Assembly: GCA_947493145.1 (NCBI GenBank)
Contig: CANLPZ010000001.1
Coordinates: 620,001-684,000 of the forward strand
Direction of reading: 5' to 3'
Length of the DNA stretch: 64,000 nucleotides
Source: an uncultured Paracoccaceae bacterium
Lineage (GTDB): Bacteria > Pseudomonadota > Alphaproteobacteria > Rhodobacterales > Rhodobacteraceae
In this document: in pieces, positions 9,766-19,468 of the stretch
How positions within the stretch are numbered: the stretch's first letter is position 1
How the letters are laid out: every line of letters starts with the position of its first letter
The notes under the pieces: model-generated
Seen by the model: the letters and a program-made list of their open reading frames with translations, nothing else
What the model was told of the DNA's origin: nothing
Database searches by the model: none
Translations under genes and position numbers: made by a program

Positions 9766-9991
9766 GCTTTCTGGTCATCCTATTTTCGGAATTTCGCCGG
9801 TCGGACACACCGAGCTGATCCACCGCATATTTTCTATACACGTCAAGTAGTCTTACGCTGATGGGATGCGCTGCCGACATTTAACATTTAAGGGCGTCAA
9901 CGGATCATCATCGACGAAATCCATGCATTGGCAGATGTATACCCGACGATGCCACGGTTTATCTGCGCCGCGCGAAAGATCGCACTTTTCC

Positions 9992-10753
9992 CTATTCTGC
10001 GGCAAGATAATCCAAATTCGGTTTGTAAGTGCGTCCAACGGGTAAAACAGTTCCGTCGTTTAGAGTTACAAAATAACGTCCATTTCCACGTGACATGGAT
10101 TGCACAGCTTCTTTGGCCACCCAATGGGATCGGTGGATATAGAACCCGTCAACGCCATCCATTTCACGCACGGCGTCGGAAAACCGCATTCGCAATCGCG
10201 TGTGTTCCCCAGAGCAGAAAAATATTTCAACGCTATGATCATCAACGGTTAAGCGACGAATTTTCTGCCCCGCAAACTGTGGTGTGCGGTCCAACAAACG
10301 CGGTACAAAATCTGTCGGTTCTTCGTCGCGTTTAGCCAAATGATCCCATCCCAACAGTTGTCGGATCATCGCTAAACATAACGAAATCGACAGGACCAGA
10401 ACACTCGCAAGCGCAAACGGGAAATTTGGGTTAAACGCGCCGTCTGCCCACCAATTTGAAATTACAAAGGTAATGGGAACAAAAACGGCTGTGAAACTAA
10501 GGGTTGTGATCAAATTTATGACCACTGGTACTTGGTTTGGAAAAATCCGCCAAACAATCGCTTTGATTAAACAAGCAACGACAAATGCAACACTGGTAAT
10601 TAACGACCAGAAAGCCGTCCGTTCCAAAAGCCCCATGTCGCTATAGGTTCCAAAAGGACCAGAAATCGAAAGCATCAAGCACAAAGATGCCCAAGAGATT
10701 TTTATCAAACTGGATCGGAGATAGGTGGTTACGTCATTAAAATAGTTCTTCAC
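9992..10753 (-). CDS. membrane-anchored LytTR-family DNA-binding regulator
   Basis: Residues 15-135 contain four hydrophobic segments, and residues about 155-250 form a LytTR DNA-binding domain (RLTVDDHSVEIFF; then DGVDGFYIHRSHWVAKEA; then VTLNDGTVLPVGRTY). This is a one-component membrane regulator without a response-regulator receiver domain. The start is GTG at 10753 behind AGGGA. A near-perfect 12-base inverted repeat lies 31 bases upstream of the start. The signal and targets are unknown, and no partner gene for membrane inhibition is adjacent. Confidence 0.82.
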   Translation of the reverse strand: MKNYFNDVTTYLRSSLIKISWASLCLMLSISGPFGTYSDMGLLERTAFWSLITSVAFVVACLIKAIVWRIFPNQVPVVINLITTLSFTAVFVPITFVISNWWADGAFNPNFPFALASVLVLSISLCLAMIRQLLGWDHLAKRDEEPTDFVPRLLDRTPQFAGQKIRRLTVDDHSVEIFFCSGEHTRLRMRFSDAVREMDGVDGFYIHRSHWVAKEAVQSMSRGNGRYFVTLNDGTVLPVGRTYKPNLDYLAAE

Positions 10754-10783
10754 GTGGATCCCTGATTAATTTCAGCACGATAT

Positions 10784-10812
10784 GGCGCAATCATGACGAG
10801 CATAATTGCGCC
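10784..10812. promoter_or_regulatory. inverted repeat upstream of the LytTR gene
   Basis: Arms 10784-10795 and 10801-10812 match at 11 of 12 positions around a 5-base spacer. No T-run follows on the minus strand, which argues against a plain terminator for folD. It may be an operator or an RNA hairpin in the leader of the LytTR gene. Confidence 0.45.
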
Positions 10813-10896
10813 ACTTTCTCATTAGAATAGAGAGGCGCGAAAGAAACCCAAGGGGAATATTTCAATTTTTTTTGACCTTCCCTGAGGTCACCCCAG

Positions 10897-11799
10897 TTAC
10901 GCAGTCAATCCAGACGGTTCTGGCAAGCCAGCAGATCGACAACATGCCGTCAACGTATTCGCCAATAGACAAGCAATTGTCATCGGACCAACACCACCTG
11001 GAACTGGCGTAATTGCACCAGCAACCTTTGCAGCGGATGTGAAATCCACATCACCGACCAGTTTCATTTTTCCCTCACCCTTTTCTGGTGCCGGAATACG
11101 ATTGATCCCGACATCAATCACTGTCGCGCCTTTTTTAATCCAATCACCTGGAACCATTTCAGGACGACCAACCGCCGCGACAACAATATCTGCGCCGCGA
11201 ACAACATCAGGCAAATCTTTGGTCCGTGAATGGGCAACGGTCACGGTACAGCTGTCGCCCAACAACAAATTCGCCATAGGCTTTCCCACGATATTTGACC
11301 GACCGATTACAACCGCATTCATTCCAGACAGATCACCGTGATAATCGCGCAGCATCATCAAACATCCAAGCGGTGTGCACGGAACCATAGATTTTTGCCC
11401 AGTCCCCAACAAACCAACGTTTGAAATATGAAACCCATCGACGTCTTTGGCTGGATCAATCGAATTGATCACCAAATCTTCGTCCAGATGTTTGGGCAAT
11501 GGTAATTGAACCAAAATCCCATGGATCGTCGGATCGGTATTTAATTGGTCAATCAGATCAAGCAGTTCGGCCTCTGACGCGTCAACGTCAAGCTTGTGTT
11601 CGACCGATTTCATGCCGACTTCGACGGTCTGCTTTCCTTTTGAACGAACGTAAACTTGGCTTGCAGGGTCTTCGCCGACCAACACCACAGCCAATCCTGG
11701 CGTCAGGTCGTTTTCTTCCTTTAGTTTTGCAACATGTGTCGCGACCTGTTCACGAACGCGCGCTGCAAAAGCTTTACCGTCGATAATTTCAGCTGTCAT
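10897..11799 (-). CDS. folD: bifunctional methylene-THF dehydrogenase/cyclohydrolase FolD
   Basis: Interconverts 5,10-methylene-THF, methenyl-THF and 10-formyl-THF with NADP. Hallmarks: [13 protein letters not shown] with the catalytic lysine region near residue 56, DVDGFH, PCTPLGC, the Rossmann segment [14 protein letters not shown] and [10 protein letters not shown] near the C-terminus. I start at ATG 11799 (300 residues, normal length) behind AAGGAA; an upstream in-frame ATG would add 12 unlike residues. The start overlaps the end of the chorismate mutase gene by 11 bases. With fhs upstream this is a one-carbon operon. Confidence 0.97.
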   Translation of the reverse strand: MTAEIIDGKAFAARVREQVATHVAKLKEENDLTPGLAVVLVGEDPASQVYVRSKGKQTVEVGMKSVEHKLDVDASEAELLDLIDQLNTDPTIHGILVQLPLPKHLDEDLVINSIDPAKDVDGFHISNVGLLGTGQKSMVPCTPLGCLMMLRDYHGDLSGMNAVVIGRSNIVGKPMANLLLGDSCTVTVAHSRTKDLPDVVRGADIVVAAVGRPEMVPGDWIKKGATVIDVGINRIPAPEKGEGKMKLVGDVDFTSAAKVAGAITPVPGGVGPMTIACLLANTLTACCRSAGLPEPSGLTA

Positions 11800-12127
11800 T
11801 GTCTTTTCCTTCTGCAACCTTGGCATCCTTGGCAAAGGCGGTTTCTTCGCGGTCTATTGACCAATCAATCAACTGACGCCACAGGCGTTCGACGATATCA
11901 GGGTCCAATCCTTGGTCGTTAGCGGATGCTTTGACTTTGGTCACCACATCCTCAACACGGTCCGGCAACCGCGCGGGCCAACCATTTTCACGTTTCAATT
12001 CAATTGCGCGGTCGATATATCCCGCCCGCGCCACCAACAAGGCCACCAATTCGCGATCCAACACATCAATTGCGTCGCGCAATTGTGGCATGTCGGCACA
12101 GGTTTGTGGGTCTTTAAAGTTGGTCAT
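11789..12127 (-). CDS. AroQ-type chorismate mutase
   Basis: A small all-helical chorismate mutase domain of 112 residues: [20 protein letters not shown] in helix 1, then IDRAIELK, and a third helix with [17 protein letters not shown]. The family converts chorismate to prephenate, and PchB-like members can act as isochorismate-pyruvate lyases; the sequence alone does not separate these. ATG at 12127 follows CAGGAG. The gene sits between fhs and folD and overlaps folD by 11 bases, so it is translated with the folate genes. A perfect 10-base hairpin precedes its ribosome site. Confidence 0.85.
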   Translation of the reverse strand: MTNFKDPQTCADMPQLRDAIDVLDRELVALLVARAGYIDRAIELKRENGWPARLPDRVEDVVTKVKASANDQGLDPDIVERLWRQLIDWSIDREETAFAKDAKVAEGKDNDS

Positions 12128-12137
12128 ATGGGCGCTC

Positions 12138-12164
12138 CTGCGGTCCAAAGTGTATGGACCGCAG
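12138..12164 (-). promoter_or_regulatory. perfect hairpin at the chorismate mutase ribosome site
   Basis: Arms 12138-12147 and 12155-12164 are perfectly complementary over 10 bases with a 7-base loop. On the minus strand the downstream arm ends in CAG, which is part of the CAGGAG ribosome site of the chorismate mutase gene. There is no T-run, so this looks like an RNA structure that limits translation or protects an end, not a terminator. Confidence 0.55.
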
Positions 12165-12181
12165 AAAGCCTATTTTTTGTC

Positions 12182-13858
12182 CTAGAACAAGCCTTCGATT
12201 TGCCCATCGTCGTTTAACATGATGTTCTCAGCCGATGGCGTGCGCGGCAAACCAGGCATCGTCATGATTTCGCCGCAGACGACAACGACGAAACCCGCGC
12301 CTGCGCTGAGACGAACCTCGCGGACCGGAACAGAATGGCCCGTCGGTGCCCCGCGCAAATTCGGGTCGGTCGAGAATGAATACTGCGTCTTCGCCATACA
12401 GACAGGCAAATCGCCATATCCTTGCTCTTCCCACAAACGAAGCTGATCGCGAATTTTCTTGTCGGCCAGAACTTCATCCGCACGATAAATCGATTTCGCG
12501 ATTCTTTCGATCTTTTCGAACAGTGGCAGATCGTCACGGTACAAAGGCGCGAATTGGCTGACGCCGCTGTCGGCGATTTCGGCAACGCGTGTTGCCAGAT
12601 CGGCGGACCCTTCTGACCCCAATTCCCAGTGGCGCGACAGAATTGCCTCGGATCCTTGGGTTGCGACATAGTCTTTAACAGCGTCAACTTCTGCGTCGGT
12701 ATCTGTAACAAAATGGTTGATCGCCACAACAACAGGCACACCAAAGGATTTCAGGTTGCCGATGTGACGGCCAAGGTTTTCACACCCTTCACGTACCGCA
12801 TCGACGTTTTCCGCACCCAAATCTGCCTTCGCCACACCGCCGTTCATTTTCATTGCGCGGATGGTCGCAACAAGAACAACACAATCAGGTGCCAATCCCG
12901 CCTTGCGGCATTTGATGTTCAGGAACTTTTCAGCCCCCAAGTCGGCGCCGAAACCTGCTTCGGTTACAACATAGTCTGCTGTTTTCAAGGCTGTTGTCGT
13001 CGCGATCACAGAGTTACAGCCATGCGCAATGTTGGCGAATGGCCCCCCGTGAACAAACGCGGGGTTGTTTTCCAACGTCTGGACGAGGTTCGGCTGCATC
13101 GCATCTTTTAGCAGCACGGTCATCGCACCATCTGCTTTGATATCACGACAATAAACGGGGCTGCGGTCGCGACGGTAGGCCACAATCATATCACCCAAAC
13201 GTTTTTGCAGGTCCTTCAGGTTCATCGCCAGACACAGGATCGCCATGACTTCGGACGCTACAGTAATATCAAAACCGCCTTCGCGCGGGAAGCCATTTGC
13301 CACACCACCCAATGAACATGTGATTTGGCGGAGCGCGCGATCATTCATGTCGACAACACGTTTCCATGTGACACGACGAATGTCGATTTCCTGTTCATTG
13401 CCCCAATAAATATGGTTGTCGATCATCGCCGACAGCAACGAATGCGCTGATGTGATCGCGTGGAAATCCCCTGTGAAATGCAGGTTCATGTCTTCCATCG
13501 GGACAACCTGCGCCATACCACCGCCCGCGGCACCACCTTTCATCCCGAAATTCGGCCCAAGCGACGCTTCGCGAATACAAATCGCTGCCTTTTTTCCGAT
13601 GTGGTTCAAGCCATCGCCCAACCCAACGGTTGTTGTGGTTTTTCCTTCCCCCGCAGGGGTCGGGTTGATGGCTGTTACAAGGATCAGTTTACCGTTTTCA
13701 TTCTTCTGAACAGAATTGATAAACGACTGACTCACCTTCGCTTTGTCGTGTCCATACGGCAGCAAATCGTCAGGCCCAATGCCCAACTTTGCGCCAATAT
13801 CTTGGATTGGGCGTTTCTTTGCTTCGCGCGCGATTTCGATATCCGATTTAAAGCTCAT
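12182..13858 (-). CDS. fhs: formate--tetrahydrofolate ligase
   Basis: ATP-dependent synthesis of 10-formyl-THF from formate, 558 residues as usual. The nucleotide-binding loop reads [18 protein letters not shown] near residues 66-83. The strongly conserved blocks [18 protein letters not shown] and FTGDFHAIT are present, as is the C-terminal [10 protein letters not shown]. With folD downstream it provides reversible one-carbon flow between formate and methylene-THF, useful in marine Roseobacters that demethylate methylated compounds. The upstream 143 bases hold no gene. Confidence 0.98.
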   Translation of the reverse strand: MSFKSDIEIAREAKKRPIQDIGAKLGIGPDDLLPYGHDKAKVSQSFINSVQKNENGKLILVTAINPTPAGEGKTTTTVGLGDGLNHIGKKAAICIREASLGPNFGMKGGAAGGGMAQVVPMEDMNLHFTGDFHAITSAHSLLSAMIDNHIYWGNEQEIDIRRVTWKRVVDMNDRALRQITCSLGGVANGFPREGGFDITVASEVMAILCLAMNLKDLQKRLGDMIVAYRRDRSPVYCRDIKADGAMTVLLKDAMQPNLVQTLENNPAFVHGGPFANIAHGCNSVIATTTALKTADYVVTEAGFGADLGAEKFLNIKCRKAGLAPDCVVLVATIRAMKMNGGVAKADLGAENVDAVREGCENLGRHIGNLKSFGVPVVVAINHFVTDTDAEVDAVKDYVATQGSEAILSRHWELGSEGSADLATRVAEIADSGVSQFAPLYRDDLPLFEKIERIAKSIYRADEVLADKKIRDQLRLWEEQGYGDLPVCMAKTQYSFSTDPNLRGAPTGHSVPVREVRLSAGAGFVVVVCGEIMTMPGLPRTPSAENIMLNDDGQIEGLF

Positions 13859-14001
13859 GTGACGGTCCTATGTCTGTAAGCACTGTAATTAAGATCACCT
13901 TAGACGGTGACCTAGGGAAACACCCGCCGCATTTCCGACATTTCAAACGTTGGAATCGTCCCAAATTGACGTTTTTGTTTCAGATCAGAAACCCGTGGAC
14001 C

Positions 14002-14598
14002 TTATCCGCGCGCTTGGGCTTCAAATTCCCAAGCGCGTTGGTCGGGGATGTGCAAAACAACGTCGTCCCCAATTTTGATAGGACCTTCGCGTTCGACCCA
14101 CGCGGTTACGCCGCGTTTGTCGGTGGCTGCGGATTTGAATTTTTGGCCGGCTCCGTCCAAGTCCTCGTTAATAACCTTTGCCGGCAAAACGCAGGGGCGA
14201 TTTTCCATGTCGATTGTAATGGTCGCGCCGGACGCAAATTGCAGCCGCGACGATGGTGGCACGTGGGTGAAATCGGGGATGCCTTCGATGACAAGCGACG
14301 CGCCGATCCACGCTGGATCGAATTCTGCGGCACCAATGTCTTGTGCAACGGCTCGCAATTCCTCTGCTGACATAACGGACAGCTGCCGAACATTTCGAAT
14401 TTCAGTCCCCTTTGGATATTGCGATTTCACCCGTGAACACGACGCCCGTGTCAAACCGCTATGGGCTTCGCCATCGATACCCGCAAAGGTAAGCTGGGCT
14501 TCGGTCAATGGCGCCGCGCGCAAGGTCGTATCGCGGTCCATGACGCGCCCAATCCATGTAATTTTACCGCTGAAACCTGTTGGAATAAGTGCGGGCAT
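14002..14598 (-). CDS. MOSC domain-containing protein
   Basis: A 198-residue single-domain MOSC protein related to the C-terminal part of molybdenum cofactor sulfurase and to YiiM/YuaD proteins. The conserved cysteine lies in ENRPCVLPAKVI near residue 135, and the late motif KRGVTAWVEREG is present. Such proteins handle sulfur for molybdoenzymes or reduce N-hydroxylated compounds; the exact role here is open. I chose ATG 14598, 8 bases after AAGGAT, over an in-frame TTG two codons earlier. Confidence 0.85.
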   Translation of the reverse strand: MPALIPTGFSGKITWIGRVMDRDTTLRAAPLTEAQLTFAGIDGEAHSGLTRASCSRVKSQYPKGTEIRNVRQLSVMSAEELRAVAQDIGAAEFDPAWIGASLVIEGIPDFTHVPPSSRLQFASGATITIDMENRPCVLPAKVINEDLDGAGQKFKSAATDKRGVTAWVEREGPIKIGDDVVLHIPDQRAWEFEAQARG

Positions 14599-14680
14599 GG
14601 CCAAATCCTTTTGTGTTTTGCGCTGACCCTATCGCGCAAGGGCGAGGCACACAAATAACGCTTTGTGATATGAGATTTCA

Positions 14681-14710
14681 AAAAGCCGCCCTGACATCAG
14701 AGCGGCTTTT
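14681..14710 (-). terminator. rho-independent terminator after ftsH
   Basis: Arms 14681-14689 and 14702-14710 pair over 9 bases, and on the minus strand the stem is followed by five T. It lies 6 bases past the ftsH stop. The same stem has T-runs on both sides. Confidence 0.85.
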
Positions 14711-14715
14711 TGATT

Positions 14716-16635
14716 TTATGATGTTGGTTCCGGTTCCAACCCTGCATCGGGTGCTTTGGTTTTTTTCGGTTTGGTTTTCGGAATTGCCGTGACCGAAGAT
14801 TTCGCGCCATCGTCGGGGGTGTCGTCTTCCCCTTCTGGTGGATGCGGGGGCTCGCCACGCATAACACGTTTGATTTCTTCGCCTGTCAGGGTTTCGTATT
14901 CCAACAAACCTTGGGCCAGACGCTCGAATTCTTCTTCGCGTTCCGTAATGATTTTATAGGCGTGATCATAACCGTCTTGGATAAAGCGGCGAACCTCTTC
15001 TTCAACCAGTTCTTTGGTGTTGGCCGAAACGGAAAACCCAGCAGTTGCACCTTGGTACCCTTGGGCGGCTTCGGAATAGTCGATATTTCCGACTTTGTCC
15101 GACATGCCCCATTGCAGGACCATAGCACGTGCAAGGCCTGATGCCTGTTGGATATCTCCCGCAGGGCCATTTGAAACAGAATCTTCGCCGTATTTGAAGA
15201 TTTCTGCCGCTTTACCTGCCATGGTCATTGCCAAACGCTGGTGGCATTCGTCCTTGAACATGTTCAGGCGGTCGATTTCTGGCAAGCTCATCACCATACC
15301 CAATGCGCCCCCGCGTGGGATAATCGTAGCCTTATACACCGGATCGCATTTTGGTAACGTAAGTCCGACCAAAGCGTGACCCGCTTCGTGATACGCGGTC
15401 ATTTCTTTTTGCTCTTTGGTCATAACCATACTGCGCCGTTCCGCGCCCATCATGACCTTATCCTTGGCTTGTTCGAAATCATCCATCGTGACCTGACGAC
15501 GTCCAATTCGCGCCGCCATCAATGCCGCCTCGTTCACAAGGTTCATCAAATCTGCGCCCGAAAACCCCGGTGTCCCGCGCGCGATGATGCGCAAATCTAC
15601 GTCAGGACCAAGCGGTGTTTTGCGTGCGTGTACGTTAAGGATTTTCTCGCGACCTTTGATATCTGGGTTCGGTACAGTGACCTGACGGTCAAAACGACCC
15701 GGACGCAACAAGGCTGGATCCAAAACATCCCGACGGTTTGTTGCGGCCAAGATGATAACGCCTTCGTTCGCTTCGAACCCGTCCATTTCGACCAACAATT
15801 GGTTCAATGTCTGTTCGCGTTCATCGTTTCCGCCGCCATAGCCCGCGCCACGGTGACGGCCGACGGCATCGATCTCGTCAATAAACACAATACACGGCGC
15901 ATTCTTTTTTGCCTGCTCGAACATGTCACGAACACGCGACGCACCCACACCGACAAACATTTCGACAAAGTCCGAACCAGAAATTGTGAAAAACGGAACG
16001 CCGGCTTCACCTGCGATCGCACGTGCCAAAAGCGTTTTACCCGTTCCCGGAGGTCCAACCAAAAGCGCGCCTTTTGGAATTTTACCGCCAAGTGCAGAGA
16101 ACTTATTCGGGTTGCGCAAGAATTCGACGATTTCTTCCAACTCTTCTTTGGCTTCGTCGATACCGGCAACATCGTCAAATGTGACGCGACCTTGTTTTTC
16201 GGTCAACATTTTTGCCTTTGATTTACCAAAGCCCATTGCGCCGCCTTTACCGCCGCCCTGCATCCGGTTCATGAAATAAATCCACACACCAATGAGCAAC
16301 AAGAACGGGAACAATGAAATCAGGAAGGTTTGGAACCCTGATTGTTCTTGGCTTTCGACACTTACGGGGATGTTTGCATCGATCAAACGATCGGTCAGCT
16401 CTGCGTCTTCTGGTTTGATCGCAACGAAATCACGACCGCCCTCGCCTTTATACCGAATTTGTTCCCCATCAAGGGTCACTTCGGATACGGCTCCGCCTTC
16501 GACGGCATCGATAAATTCGGAATAGGTTTTGGTTTGGCTCTGTAGTGCGCTGTTGCCGCTGCTAAACAAGTTAAACAGAGCGACGGCCAACAAGATCAGA
16601 ACGACCCAAAAAGCGAAGTTTCTCGCGTTACCCAA
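14716..16635 (-). CDS. ftsH: ATP-dependent membrane zinc protease FtsH
   Basis: Inner-membrane AAA+ protease. Two membrane segments (about residues 7-24 and 102-122) flank a periplasmic domain. Walker A GPPGTGKT is at about 194-201, Walker B is [13 protein letters not shown], the second region of homology reads [13 protein letters not shown], and the zinc site HEAGH is near residue 415. The usual alphaproteobacterial N-terminus [11 protein letters not shown] begins right after a TTG at 16635 that sits 6 bases behind AGGAG; an ATG 13 codons earlier lacks such a site. So I take the TTG start (639 residues). The tail is Pro/Asp/Lys-rich. Confidence 0.97.
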   Translation of the reverse strand: MGNARNFAFWVVLILLAVALFNLFSSGNSALQSQTKTYSEFIDAVEGGAVSEVTLDGEQIRYKGEGGRDFVAIKPEDAELTDRLIDANIPVSVESQEQSGFQTFLISLFPFLLLIGVWIYFMNRMQGGGKGGAMGFGKSKAKMLTEKQGRVTFDDVAGIDEAKEELEEIVEFLRNPNKFSALGGKIPKGALLVGPPGTGKTLLARAIAGEAGVPFFTISGSDFVEMFVGVGASRVRDMFEQAKKNAPCIVFIDEIDAVGRHRGAGYGGGNDEREQTLNQLLVEMDGFEANEGVIILAATNRRDVLDPALLRPGRFDRQVTVPNPDIKGREKILNVHARKTPLGPDVDLRIIARGTPGFSGADLMNLVNEAALMAARIGRRQVTMDDFEQAKDKVMMGAERRSMVMTKEQKEMTAYHEAGHALVGLTLPKCDPVYKATIIPRGGALGMVMSLPEIDRLNMFKDECHQRLAMTMAGKAAEIFKYGEDSVSNGPAGDIQQASGLARAMVLQWGMSDKVGNIDYSEAAQGYQGATAGFSVSANTKELVEEEVRRFIQDGYDHAYKIITEREEEFERLAQGLLEYETLTGEEIKRVMRGEPPHPPEGEDDTPDDGAKSSVTAIPKTKPKKTKAPDAGLEPEPTS

Positions 16636-16715
16636 GGGATGTCTCCTCAAAAATTCACATGCGCCAAGACTCATTGCGGCGCTATCTCTCTAAAATAGAG
16701 AACGTTGGGGAATCT

Positions 16716-18011
16716 TCAATGCGATAACAGGAATGTTTGGAAGTCCTTTTCGATCCAAACGCGCCATTTTGGGTTAAATCCCGCCAAAGGTGCGGCAATA
16801 AGCGTATTCCCACGCCAAATCGAGGGCGAAGAGCGAAGCGAGTTTCGCGGATGCCCTGTTTCACGCCAATCGGGACATTGTAGGATGCCATCGCCCAAAG
16901 CCCGCACCTCAAGATCGTCCTCATGCGGCCCGTCAACGCGCCATCGCCCGTCCCAGATTTCGGTGGTTTTACTGGTGGTGCCTTTGACAGCGTTATATTC
17001 GCGGGTGATGCGAAGAGTTTTTTCCAACATGTTTTTTGGTTTGTTCTCGATTAATAAACACCCATGAACTGTGCCTATGCCCTTGGTTTCGACCTCATGC
17101 ATAATTGAGACCATATTGTCTGAACGTGGCCCATGTTCAGCTCCCGATACAAACTTAAGTGCCTCGACGATTAGCCTGCGTTTGGTTTCAAAGTGAAAAT
17201 CCGCATCCAACAGGGGAATGACAATGTCACCGCCCGAAAGTTCAGTTTTTTTTGAGTGCTTGTAAGTTGCATGCTTCAAAGCCGAGGCCTCGAAGAAAAG
17301 TTGTGTGGACACGCGAGCCAAAGTTTTTCGATTAATTCCCAAAGGTTCCAATGCATCCAAAATGGTTCGAGCCTGGGAACGGGAGTATTTAGGATCGTCA
17401 TTTGAGGGATCATCGAACCAAGCGACGTCAACCGACTTTAAGTAATCTCTCAATTCTTCTCGCGAAACTTGCAAAAGCGGCCTGACCCATTTGATGCCGT
17501 TACGTCCAAAACGCTTTTCCATCGCGGCCAGACCGTCAGCTCCAGACTTCCGCGCAAGGCGCATTAGAAAGTTCTCTGCCACATCATTTTCAGTATGTCC
17601 CAGCGCGACCACATCTAAGTCATGAGCCTTTGCCCAATCGGCAATCAACCGGTACCGCGAATCGCGAGCGGCTTTGTGGAAATTGCCTTTGGCCTGTTTC
17701 CCGTCCCACTTAATCGTTTCATGTGGAATACCATTTGTAACGCAAAATGCGCTCACAAATTGCGCTTCTACGGTAGAGTCATCACGCATTTGGTGATCAA
17801 CAGTCACCGCAGAGACGCTCCAGTCATGCAATGCGGACAATGTTGTAACCAAGTTGAGGAGGGCCATAGAATCTCCCCCACCTGATACGGCCACACCGAT
17901 GCGCTTTGGTTTTGTATCCAAAAACGCTGCACGAACTGCGAATAATAGCTTACTCTGTTCCTCGGGGAACTTTTCAAACCACGCCTTCAGCGCTGTTTTT
18001 TTTAGCTGCAT
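16716..18011 (-). CDS. tilS: tRNA(Ile)-lysidine synthase TilS
   Basis: Modifies C34 of the CAU isoleucine tRNA to lysidine. The PP-loop SGGGDS sits at about residue 44 in GVAVSGGGDSMALLNL. Further family motifs are TVDHQMR, ALGHTENDVAENFLMRLAR, and a WFDDPSNDDPKYSRSQAR stretch. 431 residues. Its ATG overlaps the cpoB stop by 10 bases, so it is translationally coupled to the Tol-Pal operon, an arrangement frequent in Rhodobacterales together with ftsH downstream. Confidence 0.95.
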   Translation of the reverse strand: MQLKKTALKAWFEKFPEEQSKLLFAVRAAFLDTKPKRIGVAVSGGGDSMALLNLVTTLSALHDWSVSAVTVDHQMRDDSTVEAQFVSAFCVTNGIPHETIKWDGKQAKGNFHKAARDSRYRLIADWAKAHDLDVVALGHTENDVAENFLMRLARKSGADGLAAMEKRFGRNGIKWVRPLLQVSREELRDYLKSVDVAWFDDPSNDDPKYSRSQARTILDALEPLGINRKTLARVSTQLFFEASALKHATYKHSKKTELSGGDIVIPLLDADFHFETKRRLIVEALKFVSGAEHGPRSDNMVSIMHEVETKGIGTVHGCLLIENKPKNMLEKTLRITREYNAVKGTTSKTTEIWDGRWRVDGPHEDDLEVRALGDGILQCPDWRETGHPRNSLRSSPSIWRGNTLIAAPLAGFNPKWRVWIEKDFQTFLLSH

Positions 18012-18847
18012 CCCAATGACAACATCGCTTCTGAGGCAAAACTCACGGCCTCAGCCGTTGGATAACGGACCGCGACTTCACCGAGCGTCACACAAGCCTC
18101 ATTCGTTTGCCCCAAGGCGCCCAAAGATGTGCCAAGTTTAAACAGCGCATCTGGTGCTCGTGGACCATCAGGATTTCCGCTGAAAGCTTCTAAATACGAC
18201 CGCGCCGCTTCGCGGGTGTCGCCTGCTTCTTCCAAGGCTTGACCGCGCAAGTAATGTGCCTCTGATGCTAGCGGGCCACCTGGGTAGGTCTGATTAAAGG
18301 TCGCAAACTGCTCCGCGGCGCTGCGAAAGTCACCGGAGGAGAGCGCCTCCTGCGCTCTCTGAAAATCACCTGCTTCGTTTACGGCCAAACCAGATGTATC
18401 AACACCGCCTATAGTGGTTGGGTTGAACGGCGCCGCGGCAGGTGTCGCCGCTAGTGTTGCGCTTCCACCGCCCAACAATGGCGTATCGCCAAGGCTGCCC
18501 AAATCGCAGTTTGGTTCCAGTTCACACAGACGGAATTCCAAATCGCCGATCCGATTGGTGCCATCTTTGACGACCGACCCAATTCGGAACTCCAACTGTT
18601 CCGTTTTCGACGTTAAACGTTGCAATTCCGTTTCAATGGATGACAACCGTTCCAACGCCGTATTGCCCACGCCCACTGTTCCGGCCGCGCCTGTTGTATT
18701 CAGCTCTTGTTTCAAACGCTGTATTTCAACGAAAACAATCGACAATTCTTGGCGAATGTCGGCCAGTGTTTCCGCGTCTTGCGCTGATGCTGCCCCCACG
18801 GGCAACATCAGAACAGATGACAACAATGCGGCACGGATCAAAGTCAT
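18002..18847 (-). CDS. cpoB: Tol-Pal coordinator CpoB/YbgF
   Basis: Periplasmic protein of 281 residues: signal peptide ending near ASAQ (residue 23), an N-terminal coiled-coil region (about 25-110) and C-terminal tetratricopeptide-like repeats (about 158-275, for example AQEALSSGDFRSAAEQFATF). In other bacteria it binds TolA and coordinates cell-wall synthesis with outer-membrane constriction. It lies 12 bases downstream of pal. Confidence 0.93.
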   Translation of the reverse strand: MTLIRAALLSSVLMLPVGAASAQDAETLADIRQELSIVFVEIQRLKQELNTTGAAGTVGVGNTALERLSSIETELQRLTSKTEQLEFRIGSVVKDGTNRIGDLEFRLCELEPNCDLGSLGDTPLLGGGSATLAATPAAAPFNPTTIGGVDTSGLAVNEAGDFQRAQEALSSGDFRSAAEQFATFNQTYPGGPLASEAHYLRGQALEEAGDTREAARSYLEAFSGNPDGPRAPDALFKLGTSLGALGQTNEACVTLGEVAVRYPTAEAVSFASEAMLSLGCS

Positions 18848-18859
18848 GGATGAAGGTCC

Positions 18860-19396
18860 TTAGCTGAGGGTTCCGATAGAAATCACCGTCACCGCGCGAC
18901 GGTTTTTCGCGTAACAGCTTTCTTGCGAACAAATTTCTGCAGGGCGTTCCTTGCCGAAGCTTACGACACGGATACGTGACGATGGGACACCTTTGGATAC
19001 CAAATATTCACGGACAGAATTCGCGCGGCGGCTGCCAAGTGCGATGTTGTATTCGCGGGTCCCTTGTTCGTCGGCGTGACCTTCGATCACCGCCAAATAG
19101 TCGGAATTGGTCAACAACCACTGTGCCTGTCCGTCCAACGTTGTTTGGCCCGCTGCGGTTAGGGTCGATTGATCGACTTCGAACAACACACGGTCGCCAA
19201 CAGTTTGACTGAAATATTGTGGCGATGTCGGGTTCAGCGCCGGATCGGTAATGCCTGTGTTGGCCCCGTTTCCGAATGCGCCGGCGGAATTGTCGATCCC
19301 TGTGGCCGACCCGTTGGTTCCAAACCGGTCGCCATTGGTACAGGCACTCACGCCCAAGGCTGCGATCAGCAGCGCGACTTTTGTCATCTTATTCAT
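18860..19396 (-). CDS. pal: peptidoglycan-associated lipoprotein Pal
   Basis: Outer-membrane lipoprotein with lipobox V-S-A-C (cysteine 19) and an OmpA-like peptidoglycan-binding domain (about 65-175): LFEVDQSTLTAAG, VIEGHADEQGTREYN, and ALGSRRANSVREYLVSKG. I start at ATG 19396 (178 residues), because the 17 residues before it would precede the signal peptide without reason. It lies 72 bases downstream of tolB in the Tol-Pal operon. Confidence 0.96.
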   Translation of the reverse strand: MNKMTKVALLIAALGVSACTNGDRFGTNGSATGIDNSAGAFGNGANTGITDPALNPTSPQYFSQTVGDRVLFEVDQSTLTAAGQTTLDGQAQWLLTNSDYLAVIEGHADEQGTREYNIALGSRRANSVREYLVSKGVPSSRIRVVSFGKERPAEICSQESCYAKNRRAVTVISIGTLS

Positions 19397-19468
19397 GTTA
19401 CTAATCCTGTTTCTGCTCATTTGAACGCGAGCGTAGCACAATCCCACGTCGCTGTTAATTGAATTGCC

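Noticed and set aside
14048-14626. Plus-strand frame of 192 residues over the MOSC gene
   Set aside because: The minus-strand MOSC frame has recognisable motifs and a ribosome site.
15376-16221. Antisense frame of 281 residues inside ftsH
   Set aside because: Shadow of the strongly conserved FtsH frame.
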